A DNA stretch of 64,000 nt from Doryteuthis pealeii (GCA_023376005.1 CM042157.1:88067093-88131092); one strand, 5' to 3'; shown: positions 51,260-62,190, counted from the first letter of the stretch. The notes: generated by a model from the sequence alone, not told the origin. Translations and numbers: made by a program.

Positions 51260-51300
<41 letters not shown>
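51215..51300. repeat. (ATT)n microsatellite
   Basis: TTA/ATT run with two short interruptions, ending at the head of retroposon L. Confidence 0.95.
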
Positions 51301-51301
51301 T

Positions 51302-51893
51302 TTCCCGCCCTGTCGGCTGAGGCGTTAGAATGCCGACTGCACCTCTGCAGAGGGGTATGACTCCCCCAAATTGGGCCTCTTGTTGGCCGTGGGTGGCGAC
51401 CCGTAATGCTTAAGGATGGGACCCAGGTGGATGAGCAGTTCATTACATGCAATACTCCACTTTAGCCCTATCTTGGGCGGTCGGAGAGGCCCCCTCCGAT
51501 CAATCGGCTGGTCACGGCAAGCCCTAGCACCTATATGATTTTTCTCTACCCTATTGCCCTTATGGCATGTCCCAAACTTTTTTTTATTTATGGGTGCTAG
51601 AAGGCGGTGGCTGAGGGTCTACATGTCCTGGGAATGACGTTAAACTCTATCTGATGGTGAGGTTCCAGTTTTGGAGGTTTGGGGAATGTGGAGCATCCCT
51701 ATTGCTCCCTGGTCCACTCTGACCCGGAGTGGTATTACCTGTTAGAGTCCCATCTATGGGTTAAATAGACAAACATGAGTTTATAAACAAAATTGTATTA
51801 TGCATTAAGAATGAATTTATTTCACAACTTTGTTGGCCTTAAATGACCCACTGAGGTTGATATGCCGTAAACAAAACAAAACAAACAAAACAA
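51302..51893 (+). mobile_element. Retroposon L, full length
   Basis: Head 'cccgccctgtcggctgagg' to 'ggttgatatgccgtaaac' and an AAAC tail. No target duplication identified; the left flank is (ATT)n. Confidence 0.85.
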
Positions 51894-52008
51894 TAAATCG
51901 AAGACGTTTTGTTTATACATTTACATTGGGTATTCAATTTTCTTTTCAAACTGTTTTAACAGATTTTTAATAACAAATTAATTTTAATAACAATTTTAGT
52001 CTATTAAA

Positions 52009-52160
52009 CCCATAGATGCCCTAACAGGTACTACCACTTCTGGTCAAAGTGGCCCTGGGAGTAATGGTGATGAAGGGGTAATTCCCACTCCTCAGAGCTC
52101 CAAGTTGGGATTTCACCACTCTATGCAATTTTACATCCAGGACACAAGACATACTAAAAC
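52009..52160 (-). mobile_element. Retroposon L fragment
   Basis: Minus-strand match to the L 3' half ('aacccatagatg', 'ccctaacaggtactaccact'). Confidence 0.7.
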
Positions 52161-52780
52161 AATGAGGTTGATATGCCGTAAAAAATCCAAATGTTTATTT
52201 CCATTAAAACAACCGCACCTCACGCTTTCCGTCCTTCTGTTTCACGGTTCTCTATTTATTCTTTCCTACATCATTAGAGTTTTCTCATACCAGTCGATAA
52301 AACGCACACAATTTTCATTTTCTCCCTTTCATAAGTCAATACCGTTTTTATTAATCATCTTCAATTTATTTCACTTAAGAGATAAATGTGAGATACCTTC
52401 TGCATTCCGATCGTCCTCGTCATTGAAACGTTTTTAAAGAAACAAGTAATGTGTCCAATCTCAGCGCAGACAAATTTTCTATAACACTTTTCAGCCTCTC
52501 TTAAGAAATTGAATTCCTATGAATTGGCGACTTAATGATTTGTGCAAACGATCAAGTCAAAACGTTAATTATGTGTCGCAATAAGGATATAGCCGTGAAG
52601 AAACAGCGAGTTGTGTCAAATTGCTGAAACTGTTTCGCATACGCATGTGTGTATGTGGTGTGCCTATAATGTTTCGCTTGTAACGTTTCACCTTTTGACA
52701 TCTGAACACAGTGAAATCAATTAATACTGACAGGATGAGATATATAAACATACTATATAGAGTTGAAAAGTGAAAACCCG
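52161..52780. other. No recognised gene
   Basis: A 110-codon frame (52105-52437) starts inside retroposon L and has no recognisable motif. Confidence 0.45.
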
Positions 52781-52785
52781 AAAAG

Positions 52786-52851
<66 letters not shown>

Positions 52852-52861
52852 ATGGAAAATG

Positions 52862-53620
52862 AATCCGACAATGTGAGGAAAAATGAGTAAAGAAAAGAAA
52901 TGTAGATGGATAAAAATAAATGTTATCGATATCACTTTTAATCGATATCACTTACACATGTGTTTCGGTCTGTTTATCAAAATGTATACGGATTTACGTT
53001 ATTATTATTATTAAAATAATCAGATAAAGTTGAAATGATGATGATAATAAAAAGGAAAAATGTATAAAATATTCCGTACACAGAGAGATTTTTTGCGACC
53101 TTCGTCAGAGTGATTTTTTTTATTTTTTGAGTAGATATAAAATCGTTGGAGACAAGAATAGAATTTTAAATGTTCGAAAAAAAGAATATTTTTTGAATCA
53201 TAGGAACGCAGACCGTTAAAAATTTTTGAAAGTTTTGGTGGATGGGTATAATTTGTATTGCAAATAATTAAATGTTATTAATAATCTTAAACTTGTTGTG
53301 TTTGAATGAAATGTGTTTACATTGTTATTGTTTGGGGGGGGGGGGATGAAAGAAGAAAGAAATCGGTGAAAACCGAAAAGAGTTAACCCTCAAAATGAGC
53401 GAATGCGTCAAGTATTTATAATGTTTATGTAATATTATGTTATATAATGAATTGAAATTAAATAATGAAATGTTAAATAAAGTGATGTGGTGATATTATT
53501 TAATAAATTTGGAAAGAAACAGCATAATGATAAGAATTCTTAGATTATTTAAGGTAGAAGTTAATAAGATAAAAGTAGGGAAAAGATTATGAAAAAAGAG
53601 TTTGTGTATAAAATAGGTGC

Positions 53621-53657
<37 letters not shown>

Positions 53658-54120
53658 TTTTTAATAAATATAGATAAGGTATGTAATTAAAGTCGTTAAT
53701 GATAGTGAGTTAGAAGAAAGAAGAAAATAAATTATTGAGGTTTAGAATAGAGGTCAATTTATATTTTATATATTTTTATCTACTTAGAGGTAAATTTATA
53801 TTTTATATTTTTATATCTACTTAGAGGTAAATTTATATTTTATATTTTTATATCTACTCAAAAAATAAAAAAAATCACTCTGACGAAGGTCGTAAAAAAT
53901 CTCTCTGTGTACGGAATATTTTATACATTTTTCCTATTATTATTATCATCATCATTTCAACTCCATCTGATTATTTTAATAATAATAATAACGTAAATCC
54001 GTATACATTTTGATAAACAGACCGAAACACATGTGTAAGTGATATCGATTAAAAGTGATATCGATAAAATTTATTTTTATCCATCTACATTTCTTTTCTT
54101 TACTCATTTTTTCCTCATAT
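52862..54120. repeat. 1.26-kb inverted repeat with about 280-bp arms
   Basis: Left arm 52862-53155 and right arm 53852-54120 share, in inverse order, 'gaggaaaaatgagtaaagaa', 'acacatgtgtttcggtc', 'atacggatttacgttatt' and 'cgtacacagagagattttt'. The spacer of about 690 bp is AT-rich, without a gene, and includes a 37-bp tandem repeat. Outer edges are (TG)n/(AT)n tracts. Looks like a PLE-type inverted terminal pair around a non-coding filler. Confidence 0.85.
53749..53859. repeat. 37-bp tandem repeat, three copies
   Basis: 'agaggtaaatttatatttta' recurs at 53749, 53786 and 53823, inside the spacer of the large inverted repeat. Confidence 0.9.
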
Positions 54121-54351
54121 ATATATATATATTATAAAAATGGTACATGGTAATAACCTACTCTAGTTTCACCATAAGATACTGAGATCGACTTTTTCTC
54201 GATTTATTTACACTTTACATTTAAACCGATATGCACGCCTAATTCATTTAATTATAATTGATTAATTAACAAATTGAGTATGACTTTAATTAAGCACATA
54301 ATCTCCCAAAAATTGTCGGCTATCGCCATTTCAAACACATTGTTTGTCCAC

Positions 54352-54354
<3 letters not shown>

Positions 54355-54432
<78 letters not shown>
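54355..54432. repeat. (AT)n(GT)n microsatellite
   Basis: AT run then GT run. To its left, 54180-54350 matches the right arm of the 59.1-59.4 kb palindrome. Confidence 0.95.
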
Positions 54433-54433
<1 letters not shown>

Positions 54434-54599
54434 ACTATATGCATTGGTATTGATAACATGGCACACAATATTTATAAGTAAAAGTGCTGAATATAAGTGA
54501 TAGAGCATGTATATCTGAGTTAGTGTAGTGTCAACAGGAAGTTGACTACATGTCCCCACAACCCTAAATTATATATATTTGTAGACCAAAAAGGTAAAG

Positions 54600-54815
54600 A
54601 TGAGGAAAACAGTCCGAAGAATCTATACTCTGTTAGGGTTAAATAGAAAAATATGAGTTCTAAAAAAGCGTTTAAAAAGAATTAAGTACCATCACGAATA
54701 AAAAAATTTTTTTTAAAGTCTTCGGCATAAAATATCCCAACAAGGGTTGACATGCCGTAAACAACACCCAGCCAACCAACAACCAACCGAACAAACCAAC
54801 TAACTAACCAAAGCT
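54600..54815 (+). mobile_element. Retroposon L/N-type 3' fragment
   Basis: 'ctgttagggttaaatagaaa' then 'gggttgacatgccgtaaac' and an (AACC)n-like tail. Confidence 0.65.
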
Positions 54816-55344
54816 AAAGGCATTGTAACAGTAAATTACCCTGGAGAGAAAGCTCTAGCTTCTCAGTCGATAAATCAATCTTGTATTTAAAAAAAAAAAA
54901 ACCAGTTTCCCGCCAGATATTCAGTTTATTAACTCGGGAATTCTGGGAATAAAACAAATACTACCAAAACGAGGCCAGAAGACATAAAGATATATTGGAT
55001 TTAAAGTTACAGTTCAAATTGATATTGAGTTGAGAACAGCTGAGTCTTGACTATTTAGAAAAAGAATAAAATGTGTAGATGTGTGGCAGCACATACGTAT
55101 GTGAGCATACAATATTAACATATGTAGATCAGTAGAACATAATATTTATATGTATATATATGTATATAATATGTAAATCATCTGAAAGCAATGCATAGAT
55201 ATCATATAAATATGTAAATATCTAGATGTTTATAAAGTTCAGCTAAGTCTGATTGTAAAGTCAAAACAGAGCAGCATCCAGTGAAACTAAATACACGGTG
55301 TTCCGGAAATATTGATATCATTAATAACTCGACCAATTCTATAT

Positions 55345-55695
55345 CTGCGTTATTCGGACTATTGTCCTCATCTTCATTGTTATCTGTACAACGTTTCGGC
55401 CAATATGCCATCCGGCCTTCTTCAAGTATTTCTTGTCGGACTCGGGAACCTTCTCGGACTCGGGAACCTTCTTTTTGCACTCGGGAACCTTCTTGTCGTA
55501 ATCGGGAGCCATCACGGAACTTTGAACCCAACCCTTTATTCAGTGTAGGGGTATCCTGTTCTCATTCCGCTAACCATGGCTGGGGTAATTATTTTTCTAT
55601 GTTACTACCGCCGGTCAGAATTGAACCTGGAACCCAGAGATAACTGTCACTTAGAACTGTCTTAACCGAACTACCTTATCCACTAGGCCATGTGT
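55345..55695 (-). mobile_element. PLE-D-like element with tRNA-like head
   Basis: Minus strand: tRNA-like head 'tggcctagtggataagg' (A box) and 'ccaggttcaattctgacc' (B box) at 55605-55695, the minisatellite 'gttcccgagtccga' (55430-55500), then TTGAAGA, hairpin GGCC/GGCC and GAAACGTTGTAC. The core C3 is T here. The head-to-end order parallels the HHR-SINE, hinting that this too is a Pol III-driven element with a ribozyme-like end. Confidence 0.55.
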
Positions 55696-55744
55696 CCAAT
55701 TGTACAGATAACAAAAGCGATGTTAATACACGAATAGGAAAGGC

Positions 55745-56251
55745 ATGGGCCACAAACAGACTATCAGTAATATGAGATCCGATCTCACTGACAAGCTAAA
55801 AGCAACAATTCTTCCAGGTGTGGTTATATCAGTGCTGCTGTATGGCTGCACCACCTGGACCCTGACAAAGCGCCTCGAGAATAAGCTAGATGGTACCTGC
55901 ACAAGAATACTGCGAGCAGTCCTGAACAAGTCATGGAAGCAGCACCCCACAAAGAAGCAACTATATGGTCACCTGCCCCCCATCTCACAAACCATCCGGG
56001 TGAGACGGACTAGACATGCAGGACACTGCTGGAGAAGCGGGGATGAGCTCACAAGTGACGTTCTTCTGTGGAAGCCAACACATGGACATGCTAACGTTGG
56101 ACGCCCGCTAAGGACCTACATTAACCAACTATTCGAGGACTCGGGATGCTGCACAGAGGACTTCCAAGGGTCCATGAGTAATAGGGAAGGTTGTCGAGAG
56201 ATTCTCATGGATATCCGTGTTTCATGTTTTAAGTTGTTGTTTTTTTCTTGA
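55745..56251 (+). pseudogene. RTE-type LINE reverse transcriptase, C-terminal third
   Basis: 168 uninterrupted codons. Recognised: VLLYGCTTWTLTKRLENKLD, LRAVLNKSWKQHPTK, GHLPPISQTIRVRRTRHAGH, RPLRTYINQLFEDSGC. The order (A-x-LLYGCxTWTLT, RxLRAVLNxSWKxHPT, RxxRxAGHCWR) is the C-terminal domain of RTE-clade polyproteins. The RT catalytic core and the endonuclease lie off the 5' end and are absent, so it is a 5'-truncated LINE with an intact last exon-like frame. Confidence 0.9.
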
Positions 56252-56504
56252 AATGAAAAAACATTTAAACATTAAATATTTAAATGGAATTTGATAATTT
56301 GCTTTTGAAGCATTAAAAAACAAACATCCAAAAATCTTATTTCCTTCGCCGAAGAGCATAAGGCTCGGGTTTGTTATTATTCACTCAACGTCCCTTACCT
56401 CATATGGTAGAGACGTATCATTATCATTGACAGGTTAATTTCGCAAGGATCCTCCCCTGCTGTATCGTGGCCGAGGCAGGATGGTTTCTGACTATCCTGC
56501 TGAA

Positions 56505-56745
56505 ATCCCGGTTTCGATTTCTGTCGGAGGGAAATTGTTAGTATACATCGCTAATGAGACTTAATAAAGTTGAACCTATATCGTATAAAATTCGATAATT
56601 ATTGAAAATAATCATGACAAGCAAACCCAACGAATAGAGCGCGCGACGTGGAACACCGTACCGCTGTTTCAACTTTATTAAGTCTCATCAGCGGTGTATA
56701 CTTACGATGTCCCTCCGACAGAGATTTCAGTGAGTTCCTAAATCA
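56505..56745. repeat. Inverted repeat with hammerhead
   Basis: 'tctgtcggaggga', 'agtatacatcgct' and 'atgagacttaataaagttga' (56518-56572) recur inverted at about 56670-56735. Interpreted as PLE inverted terminals; the right arm ribozyme is better preserved. Confidence 0.75.
56654..56696 (-). ncRNA. Hammerhead ribozyme candidate in inverted repeat
   Basis: Minus strand: stem I CACCG with CGGTG, five pairs; CTGATGA; stem II GACTT/AAGTT with loop AATA (first pair G-U); GAA; stem III ACAG/CGGT with one mismatch and no loop; A17. The other arm reads CTAATGA and is broken. Confidence 0.65.
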
Positions 56746-56749
56746 ACCT

Positions 56750-57027
56750 ACAGTTCTCATCCTGCAACACCCTCAGGTTAAAAATGACACCGTCCAAATT
56801 GTCTAAGATGAAATACAAAAATCTAAATCTTAATTATCTAGTGTTGCTTATCGGCCGAATTCTTATTTCTCAGCTAAATAATGGACTATTCCATTTTTAC
56901 CATGAAAAAATTGTAGAAAAATGATATGCTACACAGAAAAAATATAATAAGAAAGAAAGAAAGAAAGAAAGTGTGGTAATGATAGAGAGAGGGGATGAGC
57001 GCGCGTAAGCAATAAGTAAACTGTTTC
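56750..57027. other. No recognised gene
   Basis: Short GAAA repeat at about 56951-56972; nothing else recognised. Confidence 0.45.
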
Positions 57028-57041
57028 AATAGAACACTATG

Positions 57042-57626
57042 CAGCCCTGTGGGTTTGGGCTTTAGAATACACCGATTGCACCTCTGCAGAGAGTAAGAAC
57101 CCACCCCAAATGGGGCCACCTGTTGGCTGTTGGCTGTGGATGTCGACCCGTGATGCTTAAGGATGGAATCAGGATGGATGCAACAGCCACTTTGGCCCTT
57201 CCTTACGCTAGACGGGCGTTCGGAGAGGCCATCCCCTGATCAAACGGCTGGTCATAACAAGCACCTAGGTAATTGTCCCAACCCTACTGCCATTATGGCA
57301 AGTGCCAACCCTTTTTATCATATGGGTCCTAGAAAGCGGCGGCTTATGGTCTGCATGTCCAGAGTATGACGTTAAACTCTAACCGATGGTGAGGTTCCAG
57401 TACTGGATATCTGGAGAATGTGGGGCCCCGCTTAGTCACCATTATTCTCAGGTCCACTCTCGAGTAGTAGTACCTCTTAAGATCCCATCTATGGGTTAAA
57501 TAGAAAAATTGTTTACATAAAAATGAGCTTTAAACTATCGCTACGAATCTTTCAAAACATTGCCGGTATTAAATGACCCACGGTGGTTGATATGCCGTAA
57601 AGCAAAATAATAAAAACAACAAAACA
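57042..57626 (+). mobile_element. Retroposon L, full length with exact target duplication
   Basis: Head 'cagccctgtgggtttggg' to 'ggttgatatgccgtaaagc' and an A/C-rich tail. 14-bp duplication AATAGAACACTATG is exact (57028-57041 and 57627-57640), so the element is 585 bp. This fixes the limits of the family. Confidence 0.95.
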
Positions 57627-57659
57627 AATAGAACACTATGACAAGATGAAAAGAAGGAA

Positions 57660-57685
57660 AGAAAAAGTGAGAGAAAGAGAGATAG

Positions 57686-57717
<32 letters not shown>

Positions 57718-57781
57718 AGTGAAAGAAAGAGAGATAGAGATAGATAGATAGATTGATAGATAGAAAGAGAGATAGAGCGAG

Positions 57782-57816
<35 letters not shown>

Positions 57817-57843
57817 CAGAGAGGTTGAGAGAAAGAGAGATAG

Positions 57844-57892
<49 letters not shown>

Positions 57893-57918
57893 AAAGAAGA
57901 GAGAGAGAGAGAGATAGT
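57660..57918. repeat. Long (GA)n/(GATA)n compound microsatellite
   Basis: About 260 bp of GA, GATA and GAAA repeats, all purine-rich. Confidence 0.95.
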
Positions 57919-58104
57919 TAAATAAGGATTATTATGCTTTTTACAAATTGAACTATTCGCAATAGCTCTTAAATAAACATATCAAACATTGTAATAATTA
58001 GATTATCATGCTGTAGTATATTCACAGGTCCTGCTAGTTTTTTTTAAAATTGTGTTCACGAAAGAAAGAAAGAAAGAAAAAGAACAAGAAATTCTGCCAC
58101 AGTC

Positions 58105-58339
58105 GTGTTTGTTTGTTTGTTTTGTTTTGTGGCATATCAACCTCAATGGGTTATTTAATGCCGATAAAGTTTTGAAATAAATCGATTCTTAATGGATAAT
58201 ACATCTTTTCATAAATACATTTTTCTATTTAACCCATAGATGGGACCCTAACAGGTACTACCACTCCGGGTCAGAGTGGACCAGGGAGCAATGGTGATGA
58301 AGGGGTACTCCACATTCCCCAAACCTCCAAAACTGGAAC
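58105..58339 (-). mobile_element. Retroposon L, 5'-truncated, with exact target duplication
   Basis: Minus strand from the L middle to its GTTT-complement tail. 12-bp duplication TCTGCCACAGTC is exact (58093-58104 and 58340-58351). Truncation plus duplication show target-primed reverse transcription. Confidence 0.9.
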
Positions 58340-58351
58340 TCTGCCACAGTC

Positions 58352-59040
58352 TGTACATTTGTGGATATGTGGCCAGGCCACTCATCTGTGAGTGTGCAAG
58401 CGTATTCTTATCTATGTCTCTGAGTGTGTGTACACGTGCATATCAATGTACAAGTGATATTCTTGTTTATTCTTCTCACGGATGACAAACAGAGAAAAGA
58501 GTGAAAATATCTTTTAAAAAATTTAAAAAACCCAAAAAACTTCAATCAACATTCCTGTAAAAGACTATATTGTATTAGTCGGATATTGAATACAAGAATA
58601 CTTCTGTCTACCTCGGTTGTTTTTTTTATAAACCCGTCTCGACGTCGATGCTACTAAAGAAGGAACCACTCTGAGATTTCACTGACGATGACTTTTTTTT
58701 TAATAGTACGTAGCTTTCATCTTTTCTAACCGATTCCAAACTTGATTGTCTGTCTGGCATTTAAGTCTTCTAGAAGAGCCCGTCTCTTTTTTTTATTTTT
58801 GTTTAGTTGGTGTCGAGTTTAAAGATTCACTTGTAACTGAATTACTTGGTGAAATTAAATCGAACTTTGTATCATTAAATTATCGAGGAAATTTGTTTAC
58901 CGTTGCAATTTTTTTGCTTTTATGCGAATTCTAAAGATAACATTTTAAAAACATATTGACTCCAAGAATATGGCTCCGTTATCTTGTGACAGACATATAT
59001 ATGTATATGCCAGCTATCTATCTATCTATCTATTCATATA
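58352..59040. other. No recognised gene
   Basis: AT-rich; nothing recognised. Confidence 0.45.
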
Positions 59041-59142
59041 TCATATATATATATATATATATATATAATATAATATATATATATATATGAGAAGTAAATA
59101 CACAGCGAGGCGTTTATGATATGGCTTTTTTAGCCGACAATT

Positions 59143-59372
59143 TTTGGGAGAATATGTGCTTAATTGAAGTCGTACCTAATTTTGAAAGTTAATTAATTAA
59201 TAATTAATTAATTAGGCGGGCATACCTATTTAAATGTGAGGCTAAATAATTTTTCGATCTTCCTCGATTTGTTTAGCCTTACATTTAAATAGGTATGCCC
59301 GCCTAATTAATTAATTATTAATTAATTAACTTTCAAAATTAGGTACGACTTCAATTAAGCACATATTCTCAA
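59143..59372. repeat. Near-perfect palindrome, about 105-bp arms
   Basis: Left arm 59143-59252 and right arm 59264-59372 share 'gagaatatgtgcttaattga', 'aaagttaattaattaataat' and 'aggcgggcatacctatttaa' in inverse order. Flanked on the left by (AT)n. A half copy lies at 54.18-54.35 kb. No ribozyme core seen. Confidence 0.9.
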
Positions 59373-59392
59373 AAAAAATATATATATATAAA

Positions 59393-59637
59393 GAAATTTG
59401 AAAAACAAAGTGTTCCAAAAATAAGATGAATTTATTTATCGACGCATAAACGTTTCGGTTTATTTAAACCTTCATCAGGATATATTATGGGGTGAAGAAA
59501 TTGATGGATGTTTTGTAAATGACAGAAGTTAGAAGAAAAATAAAATAAAACTAACTCCTGTCATTTACAAAACGTTTAAGCCTCGATAAATAAATTCATC
59601 TTATTTTTGGAACACTTCGTGTTTCAAATTTCTTAAT
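59393..59637. mobile_element. PLE-E copy 2: inverted pair of terminals
   Basis: 'aaatttgaaaaacaaagtgt' and 'aataagatgaatttatttat' at 59393-59440 recur inverted at 59588-59637. The left arm carries an intact ribozyme; the right arm keeps only 'cgtttaagcctcgataaata'. The outer right end 'attgtcggatttatgtccat' matches 32.48 kb. Confidence 0.8.
59434..59484 (-). ncRNA. Hammerhead ribozyme, PLE-E copy 2
   Basis: Minus strand: stem I TATATC with GATAAA (four contiguous pairs then one mismatch); CTGATGA (59472-59478); stem II GGTTT/AAACC; GAA; stem III ACG/CGT with loop TTTATG; C17 at 59441. An extra A follows the core, as in other PLE copies here. Core intact. Confidence 0.75.
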
Positions 59638-59665
59638 ATTGTCGGATTTATGTCCATATTTACTC

Positions 59666-59669
<4 letters not shown>

Positions 59670-59711
<42 letters not shown>
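59670..59711. repeat. (AT)n microsatellite
   Basis: Pure AT. Confidence 0.95.
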
Positions 59712-59717
<6 letters not shown>

Positions 59718-59776
59718 AGGTCCGCAAAATGTATTATGTTCTCAGAAAAAAATGTTTTATTCATTTTATCTTACAT

Positions 59777-59816
59777 ACGCGACACGTGTTTCTGATCTGT
59801 TGTCTTCTTCAGGCAT
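59777..59816 (-). ncRNA. Hammerhead ribozyme candidate, short stem II
   Basis: Minus strand: stem I ATGC with GCGT (one U-G); CTGAAGA (59806-59812); stem II only GA/TC; GAA; stem III ACAC/GTGT, identical to the HHR-SINE; C17 at 59781. Weak stem II lowers confidence. Confidence 0.55.
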
Positions 59817-59849
59817 TGAGTTATTATTTTGGCAGAATATGTCTGATAT

Positions 59850-60180
59850 TTGATAGGTTGTGTGTGTTTTCAAAATTTTCAGAAAAGTTGCCTGTACCTT
59901 CACTAAGGAAGTCAAAATAGTAAAATGGTTAAGTGTGTGGTTTCCTCATGACAAAAAAAACATTAAAATAACATATTGTCTTCAGAATTAAGCTGGTCCA
60001 TCTATTTTCACATGCTTTGTGTTTACCAAAGGAAATGTTTTGGTGATAGATTAAATCGTTTATTTTTTTTATTTCTTTAGTTATTTTGATTTCCAAATTG
60101 TTTTTTTAATTTTTATGTATTTGTTTGTTTTATTTTATTTATTGGCTGAAAACTCTGAACTTGTTGTTAACGTGTTTGCA
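59850..60180. other. No recognised gene
   Basis: T-rich DNA; nothing recognised. Confidence 0.45.
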
Positions 60181-60189
60181 CTTTTGGGT

Positions 60190-60432
60190 AACCATCCAAC
60201 CAACCAATCTTGCCTCTATAAATGTATCAGTCTTAAAGTGGAAACAGTCTTTAATAAACATCATCTGATGATAACCTAGAAGAATAAGATTTTTTCAGAT
60301 AAACCTTAAAAAAGGTTTATCTGAAAAAATCTTATTCTTCTAGGTTATCATCAGATGATGTTTATTAAAGACTGTTTCCACTTTAAGACTGATACATTTA
60401 TGGAGGCAAGATTGGTTGGTTGGATGGTTGGT
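60190..60432. repeat. Near-perfect palindrome, about 118-bp arms
   Basis: Mirror point near 60310 with a four-base AAAA centre. Shared words: 'accaaccaatcttgcctc', 'gtggaaacagtctttaataa', 'catcatctgatgataaccta', 'ttcagataaacctt'. The outer right part passes into the retroposon L tail, whose ACC repeat is part of the arm. Confidence 0.9.
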
Positions 60433-61240
60433 TTATTTTACGACATTTCAAAACTTGCTGGGTTATTTTATGCCAAAGACCTTTTTTATTTTATTCCTTC
60501 TTTTGGGGCATTGATTTTTTTCTTTAAATTCAGTTTTTAAACACATTTTTAAACTTGCCTTTTTTTTTAATCTATTTAAGCCAGAGATGAGACCCTACGG
60601 CTGTTACCACTGAAAGTGACCTGGAAGTAATTACAATAAAGGAATAATCTACTAGAAGCATTTTGGTGCCATTTTCCGGACACCATGACCCTCAGCAATA
60701 CGATCGCGACAATCATATATATATATTTACCAACACCTCCGCACGAGCAGGATGCGACACAAGGTCAATTTCTTAAGCGGAGTTCAGCAGGTTTGAATTC
60801 AGTTTTCCTTCTCCTAGACCGGTTACTTAACCAAGATTAAAGAGCCCGGTCTGCCCTACTATTTACCCATAGCTGGTAGTAGAGTAGGATTCATACCTTT
60901 CCCAAGAGTATTAGCCCTAAGTGAAATGCAATTACCACGTCCAGGATTTAAACTCGGGCAACGAGTCCATTTCCCATGACTTTAACCATTACACTGCACG
61001 CTTCCTACTCGTGACAATCATATAAGTGCTAGGGTTTGACATGACCAGCTGACTGATCGACGGAAGCCACTCCGATAGCCTGTCTAACTCAACTAAGGGT
61101 CAAAGTGGAGTATTGCATGTCATGGACTGCTCAGCCATCAGGATTCTGTCCTCAAGTATCACGGGTTGCCACCCACAGCGAAAAGGTTGTCCCATTAGCG
61201 GGGGATCTTACATCTCTGCAGAGGTTCAGTCGGTATATTA
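60412..61240 (-). mobile_element. Retroposon L, interrupted by SINE-A
   Basis: Minus strand: head near 61240 ('cctctgcagagatgtaag'), middle 61015-61200, then SINE-A, then the 3' half ('gagatgagaccctacggctg') to the ACC-rich tail at 60412. Diverged from the other copies. Confidence 0.75.
60720..61012 (-). mobile_element. SINE-A with exact 12-bp target duplication
   Basis: Full-length minus-strand copy with (AT)n tail at its left. GACAATCATATA flanks it exactly (60708-60719 and 61013-61024). Inserted into retroposon L, so younger than it. Confidence 0.95.
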
Positions 61241-61251
61241 TACACCATCAA

Positions 61252-61536
61252 CCGCGCGTGGTGTAATGGTTAAAGTCATGGGAAATGGACTTGTCGACCC
61301 GAGTTCAAATCCTGGACGTGGCAATTATTTCACTTAGTGCTAATACCCTTGGGAAAGGTATGAATCCTACTCTCCCTCCAGCTATGGGTAAATAGTAGAG
61401 CAGACTGGGCTCTTTAACCTTGGTTAGGCAACCGGTCTAGGAGAAGGACAACTCTGAATTAAAACCTTTTGAGCCCCGCTTAATAAATTGACCCTGAGTC
61501 GCATCCTGCTCGTACGGAGGGGTTGGTAAATATATA
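61252..61536 (+). mobile_element. SINE-A with exact 11-bp target duplication
   Basis: A box 'gcgcgtggtgtaatggttaa', B box 'gagttcaaatcctgga', 3' end 'ctgctcgtacggaggggttg' and TATATA tail. TACACCATCAA flanks it exactly (61241-61251 and 61537-61547). 285 bp. Confidence 0.95.
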
Positions 61537-61867
61537 TACACCATCAATCGGGAGGATTAATGCAGACGAGAGGATAAGTGTTAACGCGTGAATGGGATTG
61601 GACTTTAGCTAATGACTTTACTATATTATGGGATGTATTCTAATTTACTATATCAGCTGATCACATACGGGACAACCCGGGGCGGGTCTCTTACGTCAAG
61701 TGCCCCTTCGTGGTAATACTACTTCCCTTTCGGATGACTCGTCTACAGAAGTGTCATCTAATGCATCAGCATCAGGCCGCGAGTTGCCTGTCTCCGGGGA
61801 TCACCGTGCGCATCGCTGACGGTGATCAGTCTTGTACTCTGGGTAAAAACTTTGCTGTCATTCCCAG

Positions 61868-62190
61868 TGTTGAGATTTTTTCATATAAGGCGTGTGTTAA
61901 ATGACCACTTGTACTTATAGGCTCGCCGACAACCATGTGACCAATTTCTTGTCTAACAACTGGCAGTTACTTATACTGGCTGTTCTGGTCATACCTACAC
62001 ACACTGCCTTCAACATTCGTAGACGACGGAACATAGGATTATATCACCTTTGACACTACGTAGGATTACATAACCCAGGACTTATTCACTTACCAAACGA
62101 TTCTATAGCCCAGGACTTACTTACTTACTTTAAGTCCTTTTACAACTGGCCAAAGGTGGCGGTCAGAAACTTAACACCCAGTTTCCAACA
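61868..62190 (+). mobile_element. Solo LTR, family LTR-A, full length
   Basis: Starts TGTTGAGATTTTTTC and ends GTTTCCAACA, giving TG...CA with a TGTTG/CCAACA inverted end. TATA box 'catataaggcgtg' near 61881; 'taggctcgccgacaacc'; 3' repeats of 'ccaggacttat(t/c)cact'. 323 bp. No exact target duplication, so it is old. Best copy for defining both ends of the family. Confidence 0.8.
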
